From NCBI GenBank assembly GCA_016706865.1, contig JADJIS010000003.1, positions 1,984,001 through 2,048,000 of the forward strand: a stretch of 64,000 nt of DNA. Direction: 5' to 3'. The notes below the pieces were generated by a model that was not told the DNA's origin, searched no databases, and worked only from the letters and a program-made list of their open reading frames with translations. The first letter of the stretch is position 1; each line of letters opens with the position of its first letter. The position numbers and the translations under genes were made by a program. Shown here in pieces: positions 1-9,743 of the stretch. Source of the stretch: Bacteroidota bacterium (GTDB taxonomy: Bacteria; Bacteroidota; Bacteroidia; Chitinophagales; BACL12).

Positions 1-1894
1 TTATTAATTGCTTTTGAATTAAATGGTTTCTCTTTAAACATAATGAATGATAAATTTGCGATTTTAACCAAAACGTTTCGCTATCAATATTTATCAATGC
101 TGAAATCTTTGCAGTACCTTGTCTACTATCTGTGAAAGAAATATATTTTTTCCCACTCCAAAGCATACTGCTTGTTAATGGATTGGCATTGTTTGTTTGT
201 TCTAAAATAAGGTCCGACATCAATCGGTTTAAAAAAGATGCTGATAATCTAAAGTGGAATGGATTATCTAAACGATTAGAGCAATAAGGGCATCTGCATT
301 GGTCGTTTTCTTCTGGGAGTATTTCATGGAAGGGTCCGTCAGTTATAAAATTAATAGAGGCATCTTTGTTAATTGAAACAGGTATTAAGTTATCTCTGGT
401 AAATGATTTATTTGGCAACTGCTTAACTAAAATAAACCTTTCTACTCTGCTATTGTTATTATTACGGACTTCTTCTTCGTCATCTATTTCGTCTACTTGA
501 AAGAAATCGTTGTTTTGTTTTGCATTTTGTTGAACAATGTTGTTAGACTTTTCACCTTCCATAAAAAATGCACCGCAATTTCTGCAAGAAATCAATTCCA
601 ATAAGGGATAACCGCATGAGCAATTCTTCTTTGCAATTGAAGTAAGCGAACCAATCATATAATCTGGCATATTTGGATGCAAATTGCAATTTGGATTAGT
701 GCATGTATATAATCCACTTATATTTCTTACAAAAAAGTGACCTCTAACCGGCAAAATGGATAGGCCATTATCCCTAATATCAGCCATTTTATCAATTAAA
801 GACAATTGCTCATTTATGTTATTTATGCCGGTGATATTTTCTATGTCCCCTAAATCCACACAACTTTTCTGAAATAGTCTATTTCTTAATGTAAGTGTTA
901 TTTTTTCTTGAATGTCGATTTGTTTTAAGATATTTCTATCAAAATCAGGTAGAACCTTTTTCCCAGAAATAATAACTATTTGTGAAGTTTTAATTCCACA
1001 TAGATCGGACATAAATTGCTTTAATGAATCGTCCTTGCCACTGCCAACAGTGGCAGAAGTAACCGCAAATCGAACATCCTTTACGTCTACACCAAAAGCA
1101 TCAATGACACGTCTTAGTAATAATGCCATTTCTGCTGCTTTCGATCCAGTTAAAGTATGTGCTTCATCAAGCAAAATCCATCTTAATTTCCCTTGAGAAT
1201 TTTTCAACAATTGAGTATCTTTGTCTCTTACAAGCATATACTCAAGCATTGTGGGATTGGTGAATAAAATTTGAGGGGGATTTTCCCTTATAGCTTTTCT
1301 AGAGATAATCTCCGGGTATGATTGATTTTGCAAACTTTGTGGAACTTTCTCTTGGGTGTTACCATTATAAACACCATATTTAATTTTACCCAATGCCCTG
1401 CACCATTCATGCATCCTTTTTTTCTGACTTCCAATTAAAGCATTTAATGGATATAGAAAAATTGCATTAATTCCTTTTGAATTGGGGTTTTGAGTGAAAA
1501 TATCATATAGAACAGGCAACATAAAACACTCGGTTTTACCCGAACCAGTACCCGTAGAAACTAAGATTGATTTTTTTTCAGTTAGTGCAGCATTCCAACT
1601 TTCTACTTGATGTAAGTAAGGATATCTATCACTAGGAAAACGATATTCAGGATTAGAAATACTGTCAAGTTTTTGAATAAATTCGGAGTTGAATATTGAT
1701 TCTAAATCTTTGAATTTATGAATTGAAGGTTCCCATGGAAACATATTTTGAAAAACCGGTTTCGCAAGTAGTTTTTCTACCTCAAAAATTTCTTTAAGGT
1801 ACGTTTGCATTTCAGCATCACCTGTAGCCCATAAAGAGAGTATGGTATCAATTATCCGTTGTTCCGAATTGTTGTAAAATTGTTTAAAGTTCAT
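1..1894 (-). CDS. DEAD/DEAH-box helicase, large defence-type, 3' part cut by window edge
   Basis: The reading frame opens with ATG at 1894 and stays open for about 631 codons to the window edge, so the C-terminal half is missing. I see Walker A STGTGSGKT near residues 113-121, the DEAH box near 243-246, and motif III TSAT near 279-282. Several cysteine pairs follow (CTNPNC, CSCG, CRNCG, CPYC), suggesting one or more zinc-binding inserts. This plan fits large superfamily-2 helicases of defence systems, such as DruE of Druantia or DrmA of DISARM, many of which end in a DUF1998-type region; that end is not visible here. Its start overlaps the stop of the upstream gene as ATGA, implying translational coupling. 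It lies last in an operon with a WYL regulator. Helicase assignment is firm; the system assignment is inference. Confidence 0.85.
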   Translation of the reverse strand, partial: MNFKQFYNNSEQRIIDTILSLWATGDAEMQTYLKEIFEVEKLLAKPVFQNMFPWEPSIHKFKDLESIFNSEFIQKLDSISNPEYRFPSDRYPYLHQVESWNAALTEKKSILVSTGTGSGKTECFMLPVLYDIFTQNPNSKGINAIFLYPLNALIGSQKKRMHEWCRALGKIKYGVYNGNTQEKVPQSLQNQSYPEIISRKAIRENPPQILFTNPTMLEYMLVRDKDTQLLKNSQGKLRWILLDEAHTLTGSKAAEMALLLRRVIDAFGVDVKDVRFAVTSATVGSGKDDSLKQFMSDLCGIKTSQIVIISGKKVLPDFDRNILKQIDIQEKITLTLRNRLFQKSCVDLGDIENITGINNINEQLSLIDKMADIRDNGLSILPVRGHFFVRNISGLYTCTNPNCNLHPNMPDYMIGSLTSIAKKNCSCGYPLLELISCRNCGAFFMEGEKSNNIVQQNAKQNNDFFQVDEIDDEEEVRNNNNSRVERFILVKQLPNKSFTRDNLIPVSINKDASINFITDGPFHEILPEENDQCRCPYCSNRLDNPFHFRLSASFLNRLMSDLILEQTNNANPLTSSMLWSGKKYISFTDSRQGTAKISALINIDSETFWLKSQIYHSLCLKRNHLIQKQLI

Positions 1895-4800
1895 TTTAAT
1901 TTATTTATGGTGTATGTAACTGCTAATTCGTACCATTCAGGATCAAGCTGTTGACAGTAGATTATATTGCGTCTAACCTCATGGTTATTATGATCCCAGA
2001 TATCAAATTTATTATCATTTACCGGTAATTCACTTGAATAAATATCACACTTTATAAGGCCAATTGCAATAGGGCATCTAGCCATAATTTTAAGTTTTGG
2101 AATTTCATTTGGAAACGGAATAATACCTTTTCTTTCCTCTTTCAACCATGGTCTTCTTGAAGGTAATTCATTAATTATTGCTTCACCTAACCTTGCACGC
2201 ATGTTATTTATCTCACTATTAATGGGAGTAACTATTTCCCAATCATTTTTATTAAAGTGCAAATACTTAGTTTCGAGGTGCAGGTTAGCCTTTCTTAAAA
2301 TATTGTCAATACCCACTTCCGGCCAGGCAATCAAGGTCCAATCTACAGCAGATCCAATTGAATTATAGGAGCACCAATGAAACCTAAAACCTAATTCTTC
2401 TTCAAGCCTCTCACAATATTCAATAAACTCATAGTCCGACTCAGTATAAAATATTAAATAAAAAAATAATTTTGCAGCTAATTCTGAAGAAGCACAAGAA
2501 GCTCTAATATTATCGAATGCAGAAAAAGGTATATTAAAATGTTTGCAAATTTTTAGGTATTTATAAAGTTTTTGCCACTCCTCATCATTCATTTTACTTT
2601 CAAGTAGGGTTACTGCATAGCTACTTATTCTAATATTCCTTTTTTCTTTCAACATTTCATTCTCTATAGGTACTAATAAGTTCTCTTGAATAGTAGAAAT
2701 ATATGTGGGTAATATTTTGCAGTTGATTTCCCGGTTATAATCAAAAACAATGAATTCTTTGTCTTTAATAGAAATAGGAAATGAATACCCATCTACAACT
2801 TTTTCCAATTCAATCACATCAATGATGGAAGCAGGGCAATTTAACGGAACTGCAAACAAGGTGCAATTTGATTCTAAAACGTTAAAATCTTCAAGCTCAT
2901 TCTTAACAATTTGAATTAATACCCTGTTGTCCTCTGTATAAAGAAGTAAATTATCCTCATTTTTAAACTTTAATCCTGAATTATAGGTTTGAAAAAAATA
3001 GATTTTTCCCGCAATCTCCATTTTAACAATATTTCTTTTACTCATTGAATCTGCTAATAAGAACAACTTTTGTATAATCCCTTGAAAGTTTCTAAGCGGG
3101 ATCTGACCTCCACTTAATTTTTGTCTAATAACAATATCTGGATACTGAAGATTACGAAATTTAATAATTTGATTATCGCTGCAAACAATTCTAAATCCAA
3201 ACAAATTATTCAAAATAAACACATGCCTACTCTCCATGATTTTATCCTCTTTATCAACAATATCTACTCCATTTGAAGGCGTTAAAATTTCAATTTGTAA
3301 GGCTTCGTTTTTATAATAAATTACGCCTTTAATCTTTTTTGGAATTTGATTTGTGTTTTTAAATTTAAGAATAATCCTGCTTGCCTCATTAGATTGGAGT
3401 TCAAATAGATCATTTTTATAAATAGATAAGTGTAATTGCTCATGCTGAAATAATATTTCCGCAGTTGTTACGTTATTATTAATATATTTAAAATTGAAAT
3501 TACCAATATTAAAGATTCTATCATATTCTAGTAAGTCTTTGTATACAAATCGCAATTCAACTATTCCATTAGGAATAAAATTTTCAGTTTTCCAAATCAA
3601 ATCACCTTTTTTTCTCCATGTGACATTAATTTGTTTATGTGGGATATTATTGTAGTCTTCATCATAAAAATAAATTGTTGGCATTTTTTTTACTACTACC
3701 ATATTTGCTCGATCTAGCCACTCTGGCATTTCAGAAATAATTGCCCAATCGAAATTTGATTTATTCAATTGAAAATTAGTAGATAGCTTATCGTTTATTT
3801 CTACAATGGAATTTTCATTAATTTCATATAAACAAACTGAATAATTTTCGATATTAAGGCAATAAGGACTTAGGCTGTCGATTAATTGATTTTCCTTAGT
3901 CAATAAGAAAGCCTTTTCACCCTTAAAAGTATTTCCAGGTATCATCATCCATCTATTTTCCTCCATTGGAACCCAAAACGAGTTATTCGAAAGTGAGGGT
4001 ACTGTTTTTAATTGATTTGCGATATAATATTTGGTTCCCTCATTATTTGCAAAAAATATTAGTGGAATTTTGTCCATATGGGTATTCCATGACATTGGGA
4101 TGTTTGAAGTGGAGTATCTGAGGTAATCTCCATTTAAATTCCTTTTATAAGTTGCTTGTAAATAATCATCGCAAAATAAATTATATGAATTTGCAAGCTC
4201 ATTTAATTCTAAACCAATTAAATTTGCAAATGCCTCCTTTACCAATTTGTTTGGCAAGTTAAGCTTTAGGGAAATTTCAGCATTATTATCGCTCAGTATA
4301 TTTAATTCCCAAAATGGTTTTATTTTTATCAGAGTATGATTTCTTGCCCTTATTTTCTCTTTTTCTGTTCTTAATGAATTTACAAGATCTTTTTGATCAT
4401 TTTGCTCTAGAATTTCCAATAATTTTTTACCCTCTTCTGAATCCTCCCAAATTGCTTTTGAAATTTCAACAGCAGATTCATAAACCCCATCATTTCTTGT
4501 TGAAAGGGGCAGAAGACTAATAATGTCATGGTCATTTGAAATATCGTTAATATCGTTGGGTCTTTTTTCAATAACTTTAATAAGGAACCTTGTCCAATAT
4601 GTATTAAATCTTTTCAAACTTTTAATCGGAATTCTTCCTTGCAAAAGTAATGTTCGAAAGTATAGAGTGTTTTCAGTTCTAATCCAATTTAATCCACGTC
4701 GATATCCACCATTCTTTGCACATTTGAAAAATTCTTCCGCAGAAGTGTAATTTTCCTCTAGGCTTAAAGAATTAAATATGGCTTCCTTAGAAGGTTTTCC

Positions 4801-4926
4801 CTCTTCATATTCAAACTTCCACCAACCAGCATAGTAATCAGCACATTTAAACGTATCTAACCTAGTGAAATAGTTGATTTGCTTAAAATACTTTTTTAAT
4901 TCTAAATATTCATTTTCAGTTATCAC
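1891..4926 (-). CDS. 1011-aa protein of unknown function, partner of the downstream helicase
   Basis: Full-length 1011-aa protein with a GTG start; no in-frame ATG lies upstream. I see no signal peptide, membrane segment, P-loop or obvious nuclease motif. It is rich in aromatic and asparagine residues. An N-terminal stretch around residues 85-105 (LYFRTLLLQGRIPIKSLKR) recalls the large helicase partners of the STY4851/ECs_5259 type or DruH of Druantia type III, but I cannot confirm this. Its stop codon overlaps the helicase start (ATGA at 1891-1894), so the two are almost certainly made together and probably act together. The small ORF and the WYL regulator lie just upstream on the same strand. 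It may be a DruH-like protein or a member of an unnamed family; confidence in coding is high, in function low. Confidence 0.8.
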   Translation of the reverse strand: MITENEYLELKKYFKQINYFTRLDTFKCADYYAGWWKFEYEEGKPSKEAIFNSLSLEENYTSAEEFFKCAKNGGYRRGLNWIRTENTLYFRTLLLQGRIPIKSLKRFNTYWTRFLIKVIEKRPNDINDISNDHDIISLLPLSTRNDGVYESAVEISKAIWEDSEEGKKLLEILEQNDQKDLVNSLRTEKEKIRARNHTLIKIKPFWELNILSDNNAEISLKLNLPNKLVKEAFANLIGLELNELANSYNLFCDDYLQATYKRNLNGDYLRYSTSNIPMSWNTHMDKIPLIFFANNEGTKYYIANQLKTVPSLSNNSFWVPMEENRWMMIPGNTFKGEKAFLLTKENQLIDSLSPYCLNIENYSVCLYEINENSIVEINDKLSTNFQLNKSNFDWAIISEMPEWLDRANMVVVKKMPTIYFYDEDYNNIPHKQINVTWRKKGDLIWKTENFIPNGIVELRFVYKDLLEYDRIFNIGNFNFKYINNNVTTAEILFQHEQLHLSIYKNDLFELQSNEASRIILKFKNTNQIPKKIKGVIYYKNEALQIEILTPSNGVDIVDKEDKIMESRHVFILNNLFGFRIVCSDNQIIKFRNLQYPDIVIRQKLSGGQIPLRNFQGIIQKLFLLADSMSKRNIVKMEIAGKIYFFQTYNSGLKFKNEDNLLLYTEDNRVLIQIVKNELEDFNVLESNCTLFAVPLNCPASIIDVIELEKVVDGYSFPISIKDKEFIVFDYNREINCKILPTYISTIQENLLVPIENEMLKEKRNIRISSYAVTLLESKMNDEEWQKLYKYLKICKHFNIPFSAFDNIRASCASSELAAKLFFYLIFYTESDYEFIEYCERLEEELGFRFHWCSYNSIGSAVDWTLIAWPEVGIDNILRKANLHLETKYLHFNKNDWEIVTPINSEINNMRARLGEAIINELPSRRPWLKEERKGIIPFPNEIPKLKIMARCPIAIGLIKCDIYSSELPVNDNKFDIWDHNNHEVRRNIIYCQQLDPEWYELAVTYTINKLK

Positions 4927-5023
4927 TTTATGTATTTTTTGTACCTTATTACTTTAGTTTTATCGATATTTGGTCAAAAGTATTTCGCAATAGTGCAGTA
5001 GTTATGCATTCTTATTTACAATT

Positions 5024-5275
5024 TTAACCTTCGTTAAATAAACCATTTTTTAAATAGTTTTCAGCTTTGCAATCTCCTAAAATCCTAGTGTTTTCATTGG
5101 GATCAAAAGGCTCTATAGCCTGCCTTATAGATTGACACTCTAGTTTTAAATTGAGGTATATTAATTCAACAGCTTGGCGGTGCAAGAATCGGTAAAATTG
5201 GATATCAAACTTATGATATTCCGGTGGGCAATAAGATCGAAACCGTATAAATCTTTTAACCCCTATTTTATTCAT
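5024..5275 (-). CDS. small hypothetical protein (83 aa) in the defence cassette
   Basis: An 83-aa ORF with ATG start, ten bases after the WYL regulator stop and about 100 bases before the 1011-aa gene, on the same strand. The composition (RFIRFRSYCPPEYHKF at the N-terminus, several aromatic and basic residues) looks protein-like rather than random, and the spacing fits an operon. I do not recognise a family. It could be a small component of the system, a regulator or antitoxin-like protein, or the remnant of a larger gene. Whether it is translated is uncertain. Confidence 0.5.
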   Translation of the reverse strand: MNKIGVKRFIRFRSYCPPEYHKFDIQFYRFLHRQAVELIYLNLKLECQSIRQAIEPFDPNENTRILGDCKAENYLKNGLFNEG

Positions 5276-5285
5276 AATGCAAATT

Positions 5286-6329
5286 TTATGCTTTATTGTT
5301 CAGTTTATTTGCACTCTTATCTTTATAGATAGTATTAATTAATTCAATTCTCGTTTTGATTTTATCTCGCAATGATAAAGGCTTAAGTACCTGCATGCCT
5401 TCACCATAGGAAAGAATTATTGATTCCAATTCATAATTAGGAATCAAGTCAAGTGAAATAAGTGTATGTTTAGGTCCTCGTTCTTTCAGTTTTTGGGAAC
5501 CGTGAATAGGTTTTGTTTTTATGTACGGAAACAGTTCATTATTAACCTGCAATACTATATTTTGAATTTTACCATCATTACTTAAAGTAACCCCAACAAT
5601 ATCTTCAAAGTATTCGTTGAAATCTATAGTTTCATTAGGGATATATTTTTTGGGGATTTCCCCCACTGTCGTAATCCTATCTAAGGCAAGATTCATGATA
5701 TACTGGCTATTATCATTCTTCCCAAAAACATACCACCTATTGTTATATTGTTTTAAAAAATAAGGATGAAAAACAATTGATTGCGATCCATCCTGTTTGA
5801 AACTTTGATACTCAATATTGATTACCTTCTTATATAATACTGAATTGTAAATTGGTGTGATAAATTCCAAACCTTTTAAAAAATTATTTTGGTCAAATTC
5901 AATTATTTTTTCAGAGCTATGTGACAAACCTAGGCCCGAATCCAGACGAGCAGAAATTTCAGCTACCCACTCAAATTGTGGCATTCCTTTAAATCTGGAA
6001 AGAGTTAATATTGCTTCTCTCAATTGATTTTCTTCTGTCTCGTTTAATGGCTGATTATTTATAGAAAAGTTTTGATCAGAATATTTAAAGAAAACTCGAT
6101 GACCATCTCTTTCGCGAGCAATTGGTGCATTCCAACCTTGACTACTCTCCATAAATTTTATATCCTCCAAGACTTGTCTACGTTTAACACCATAGTCGCT
6201 CCCTGTATACTCCTGAAGTGCATTGGAGCATATTTCTACTAAATTCTCAATGAAATATTTACGACCTGGATTACGAAAGCATTTATCCAAAGCTTGATAA
6301 CGAATTATTGCATGTTTATTAGTGGGCAT
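5286..6329 (-). CDS. WYL-domain transcriptional regulator
   Basis: A 347-aa protein whose N-terminal ~80 residues look like a winged helix-turn-helix (YFIENLVEICSNALQEY followed by VKRRQVLEDIKFM). The middle (~residues 150-240) is a WYL domain, including HPYFLKQYNNRWYVFG and a LALDRI segment, and a C-terminal WCX-like region follows. WYL proteins sense nucleotides or single-stranded DNA and often repress phage-defence operons (CapW, BrxR). It is the first gene of a minus-strand run with the small ORF, the 1011-aa protein and the helicase, which supports a role as the cassette's own regulator. Two TTTGCAAAT repeats about 70-90 bases upstream are candidate binding sites. Family assignment is strong; target is inferred. 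Confidence 0.85.
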   Translation of the reverse strand: MPTNKHAIIRYQALDKCFRNPGRKYFIENLVEICSNALQEYTGSDYGVKRRQVLEDIKFMESSQGWNAPIARERDGHRVFFKYSDQNFSINNQPLNETEENQLREAILTLSRFKGMPQFEWVAEISARLDSGLGLSHSSEKIIEFDQNNFLKGLEFITPIYNSVLYKKVINIEYQSFKQDGSQSIVFHPYFLKQYNNRWYVFGKNDNSQYIMNLALDRITTVGEIPKKYIPNETIDFNEYFEDIVGVTLSNDGKIQNIVLQVNNELFPYIKTKPIHGSQKLKERGPKHTLISLDLIPNYELESIILSYGEGMQVLKPLSLRDKIKTRIELINTIYKDKSANKLNNKA

Positions 6330-6398
6330 TCAAATGATGGTTTAAGAGTTGGGTTAGACATCCAAAATAAGGGAATTTTTTAAATTACGGTAAAAATG

Positions 6399-6418
6399 TT
6401 TGCAAATTGTTTGCAAAT
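6399..6418. promoter_or_regulatory. paired TTTGCAAAT repeats, candidate operator of the WYL operon
   Basis: TTTGCAAAT occurs at 6399-6407 and again at 6410-6418, an 11-base period or about one helical turn. The core is nearly palindromic (ATTTGCAAAT). It lies between the WYL gene start (6329) and the tRNA terminator, where an autoregulatory site would be expected. No binding evidence is available. Confidence 0.4.
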
Positions 6419-6423
6419 AAAAA

Positions 6424-6456
6424 AAGGGTTCCAGCTTTAAAATCGCTGAAACCCTT
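6424..6456 (-). terminator. rho-independent terminator of tRNA-Val
   Basis: Read on the minus strand, a 12-base stem (AAGGGTTTCAGC with GCTGGAACCCTT, one G-T wobble) with a 9-base loop is followed by a T run. It begins 10 bases beyond the 3' end of the tRNA, so it most likely ends the tRNA transcript. Confidence 0.75.
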
Positions 6457-6466
6457 GTGTAACTAG

Positions 6467-6541
6467 TGGGAACACTTGGATTCGAACCAAGGACCCTCTG
6501 CTTGTAAGGCAGATGCTCTAAACCAACTGAGCTATGCTCCC
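6467..6541 (-). tRNA. tRNA-Val (anticodon UAC)
   Basis: The minus strand gives a 75-base cloverleaf: acceptor GGGAGCA pairing with TGTTCCC and discriminator A, D-arm GCTCAGTTGGTTTAGAGC, anticodon arm CTGCC-TTACAAG-type loop with anticodon TAC, and T-arm with GGTTCGAATCC. The 3' CCA is not encoded. A terminator hairpin follows directly. The defence-like cassette begins just beyond the tRNA 3' end, the side at which integrases insert islands. Confidence 0.95.
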
Positions 6542-6567
6542 TATTTTTTTCTTTGGATGCACTTTAC

Positions 6568-6581
6568 TCCGCCGCGGCGGA
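6568..6581. repeat. 14-bp GC-rich perfect palindrome, first copy
   Basis: TCCGCCGCGGCGGA is a perfect palindrome in an otherwise AT-rich spacer between the tRNA and the AsmA-like gene; the same 14 bases recur at 14826-14839. Just after it, the last ten bases of the tRNA acceptor side (CTATGCTCCC) are repeated. Function unknown. Confidence 0.6.
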
Positions 6582-6750
6582 AGCTATGCTCCCAAAAACC
6601 TCTTTTTTATTCAAAACCACCCATTTCCTCCATCCACCCCCTAAAAAGAGAGTGCAAAGATATAAGGCTGTGTCCAATTTTCAAATTTTGTCCACAGTTT
6701 TCTCATATTTTATGTGGTGGGAGCGTTAAGCAGGGGTATTAACTTTGAAT

Positions 6751-9372
6751 GTGCAGGAAAATATAACAGAAACCAACCTCCCAAACCCCACACCCCTGCC
6801 CAAAAAACGAAGGAATGTCACAAAAGTCATTCTTGTTACTTTGGGTTGTATAGTCGGATTTGTGCTGCTGATGGCTGTGCTGATCCCGCTTTTATTTGAA
6901 AAAAGGATCAAAGAGATCTTTATTAAGGAGCTGAATAAGAGTCTGGCTACCGAAATAACCATAAAACAGGAGGATATTAACCTCAGTCTGCTCAAAAACT
7001 TTCCGGAGGCATCAGTGGTGTTTAACAATATCGGAATACGGGAGAGTGTTCCAAATTCGAAAAAAAACTTTTTAGAAGCGCAGGAGATCAGTTTGTTGTT
7101 TAATGTGATGAATATCCTCCGCGGAAATTATAATATCAAGAATATTATTGTCACCGATGGCTATTGTCATCTCATCACCGACAAAAAAGGCGATATCAAC
7201 TACAAATTCTGGAAGGATAGTGAAGACACAAGTTCCGAAGATTTTTCCGTGAACCTGGAAAAGGTGATATTTTCGGATATCGATTTTCAATATCTGGATT
7301 TTAAACATAATCAGGATATTTCGATGTTGCTGCATAATTGTGAAATGATGGGAAATTTCTCCTCCGACAATTATGTTTTGGAAATTAACGGCGACCTGTT
7401 GTCAAAAAGAATTAAAGTGGGAAGCTCCAATTATCTGGTGAACAAAGAAACTTTATTGGACACCAAAATGACAGTGGATGTAAAAAATAATACCTATTCT
7501 TTTAAGGAAGGAAAGGTAGTGATCGATAAAAATACTTTTGCTTTAAATGGTTCTATTAATTTATCGGGAGAAGATTATTACGACCTTTCTGTGGTGGGTG
7601 ACAAAATAAATCTGGAAGGTTTACTTTTATTATTGCCGGGTTCTGTTTCTTCCAACCTGAGTGCCTTAAAAAGTAAAGGCAATATCAATTTCTCCTCTAC
7701 CATAAAAGGAAATTATTCAAAAACAAAAACTCCTGCAATTAATTTAAAATTCGATGTTAAAAACGGAAATATTGCGCATGAAAAATTTGGTGGAGAAATA
7801 AAATCCATTAATTTTTCGGGAACCTATTCCAACGGTGAACAACAGAGTGCCGCCAGTTCTTATATTTTAGTAAAAGATTTTTCAGCAAAACAGGGTTCTA
7901 ATCCTGTGACCATGAAACTGGAATACAGAAATTTTAAAAATCCAACCATCGATATGCAGTTGGATGGGAATTTTCCGGCATCCATAATTATTCCACTGGC
8001 AATTCCGAATGCAACAGATGTGGAGGGAGAAATTGCATTAAATAATATCAATATCAAAGGAAATATTAAAACCTTATCATCAGAAGCTTATACCTCGCAA
8101 CCGACCGGAAATATTACTTTTAATAATGTTGCATTTGTGGTAAATGAAGAAAAAGTTATAATTCCCGGAGGTTCAGCATTGGTCGCCAACAACGAAATTA
8201 TTTTTAATAATCTCAATGGCTCCTTTGCCGGTTCTGACCTTAAAATTAATATGCAGGTAAATAATTGGATACAAAATGTTTTTCCATCGGAAATGAAACC
8301 TGCGCTTAATGTTAATGGTACCGTTTCTTCCGATAAAATAGAATTAAACAGACTAATGGCTGTATTCGGAAGTGATGAAAATACAGAAACTCCAGTTGAA
8401 CCGGTAATAACAAATGAACAGGTAATGGGCGATACAAAATATAATTTCAGTGGCTTTATCGATCTAACCTGTAAGGAATTTATTTATGAGAAAATTATTT
8501 TCAACAATATCACAGCAGGACTAAAACTCGCACCGGGATTATTGATCGTAAACGAATTAAAAGGCAATGCAATGGATGGCTATTTTAATTTTAATGCCAC
8601 CTTCCGCGAAATTGTGAACGGAGATATATTTTTACAAACATCAGGAACCATAACTTCCATTGATGTTGCGCAATTATTTTATCAATTCGATAATTTTGAT
8701 CAGACCACACTCACAAACAAAAACATCAAAGGAAATATCACCGCAAATGTTTATGATGTTTCCATAACCTGGAATAAAGATTTTGTGCTCAACGAAAAAT
8801 CGATATACACTTTGTGCGACATGAAAATTGAAAATGGCGAACTCATCGATTACAAACCTCTGGAATCACTTTCCGCTTTCGTGAATATTAAAGATCTTAA
8901 ACATATCACCTTCTCCACACTCGAAAATAAAATAGAAATAAAAGATCGTGTGATAAATCTTCCGGCTATGCAAATAAAATCATCCGCCGTCGACCTTTAC
9001 ATGAGTGGAAAACACACCTTCGACGACGGAATAGATTACCAATTTAAACTAAGCCTCGCCGATATTATGGTGCGTAAATTTTTAGGCGGCAACAAACAAA
9101 AAGATAATTATGAAGAGGATGCTGAAGGCGGAGTTAATATCTTTGTCTCCATGACAGGAACCGTTAACGACCCTGTTTTAAAATACAATAAACGCGAAGC
9201 AAAACAAAAATTAAAAGAAAGCGGTATAGAAGATCAACGATTTATTGATATCTTTAAAAAAGATCCGGAGGAGGAAATGTTTAAGAAAAATGACGTTGTT
9301 CCGGAGAAGAAGGCGGTGAAAGAAACGGAGACGGTGGAGCCGGAGTTTATTGAGTTTGAGGATGAGGAGTAG
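6751..9372 (+). CDS. AsmA family protein (envelope biogenesis)
   Basis: About 873 aa: a short Pro/Lys-rich cytoplasmic N-terminus, one membrane helix (VILVTLGCIVGFVLLMAVLI), then a long beta-rich repetitive region and a charged C-terminal tail with EAKQKLKE and a poly-acidic end. The first ~60 residues after the helix (LFEKRIKEIFIKELNKSL...NFPEA) match the AsmA N-terminal domain. AsmA-like proteins span the periplasm and affect outer-membrane lipid or protein assembly. No ATG start exists in frame. TTG at 6745 lies inside a perfect -7 box (TAACTTTG, 6740-6747), so GTG at 6751 is the better start and the transcript may be leaderless. It stands alone, with a repeat-rich gap after it. Confidence 0.8.
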   Translation: MQENITETNLPNPTPLPKKRRNVTKVILVTLGCIVGFVLLMAVLIPLLFEKRIKEIFIKELNKSLATEITIKQEDINLSLLKNFPEASVVFNNIGIRESVPNSKKNFLEAQEISLLFNVMNILRGNYNIKNIIVTDGYCHLITDKKGDINYKFWKDSEDTSSEDFSVNLEKVIFSDIDFQYLDFKHNQDISMLLHNCEMMGNFSSDNYVLEINGDLLSKRIKVGSSNYLVNKETLLDTKMTVDVKNNTYSFKEGKVVIDKNTFALNGSINLSGEDYYDLSVVGDKINLEGLLLLLPGSVSSNLSALKSKGNINFSSTIKGNYSKTKTPAINLKFDVKNGNIAHEKFGGEIKSINFSGTYSNGEQQSAASSYILVKDFSAKQGSNPVTMKLEYRNFKNPTIDMQLDGNFPASIIIPLAIPNATDVEGEIALNNINIKGNIKTLSSEAYTSQPTGNITFNNVAFVVNEEKVIIPGGSALVANNEIIFNNLNGSFAGSDLKINMQVNNWIQNVFPSEMKPALNVNGTVSSDKIELNRLMAVFGSDENTETPVEPVITNEQVMGDTKYNFSGFIDLTCKEFIYEKIIFNNITAGLKLAPGLLIVNELKGNAMDGYFNFNATFREIVNGDIFLQTSGTITSIDVAQLFYQFDNFDQTTLTNKNIKGNITANVYDVSITWNKDFVLNEKSIYTLCDMKIENGELIDYKPLESLSAFVNIKDLKHITFSTLENKIEIKDRVINLPAMQIKSSAVDLYMSGKHTFDDGIDYQFKLSLADIMVRKFLGGNKQKDNYEEDAEGGVNIFVSMTGTVNDPVLKYNKREAKQKLKESGIEDQRFIDIFKKDPEEEMFKKNDVVPEKKAVKETETVEPEFIEFEDEE

Positions 9373-9734
<362 letters not shown>

Positions 9735-9743
9735 ATGTCCTTC

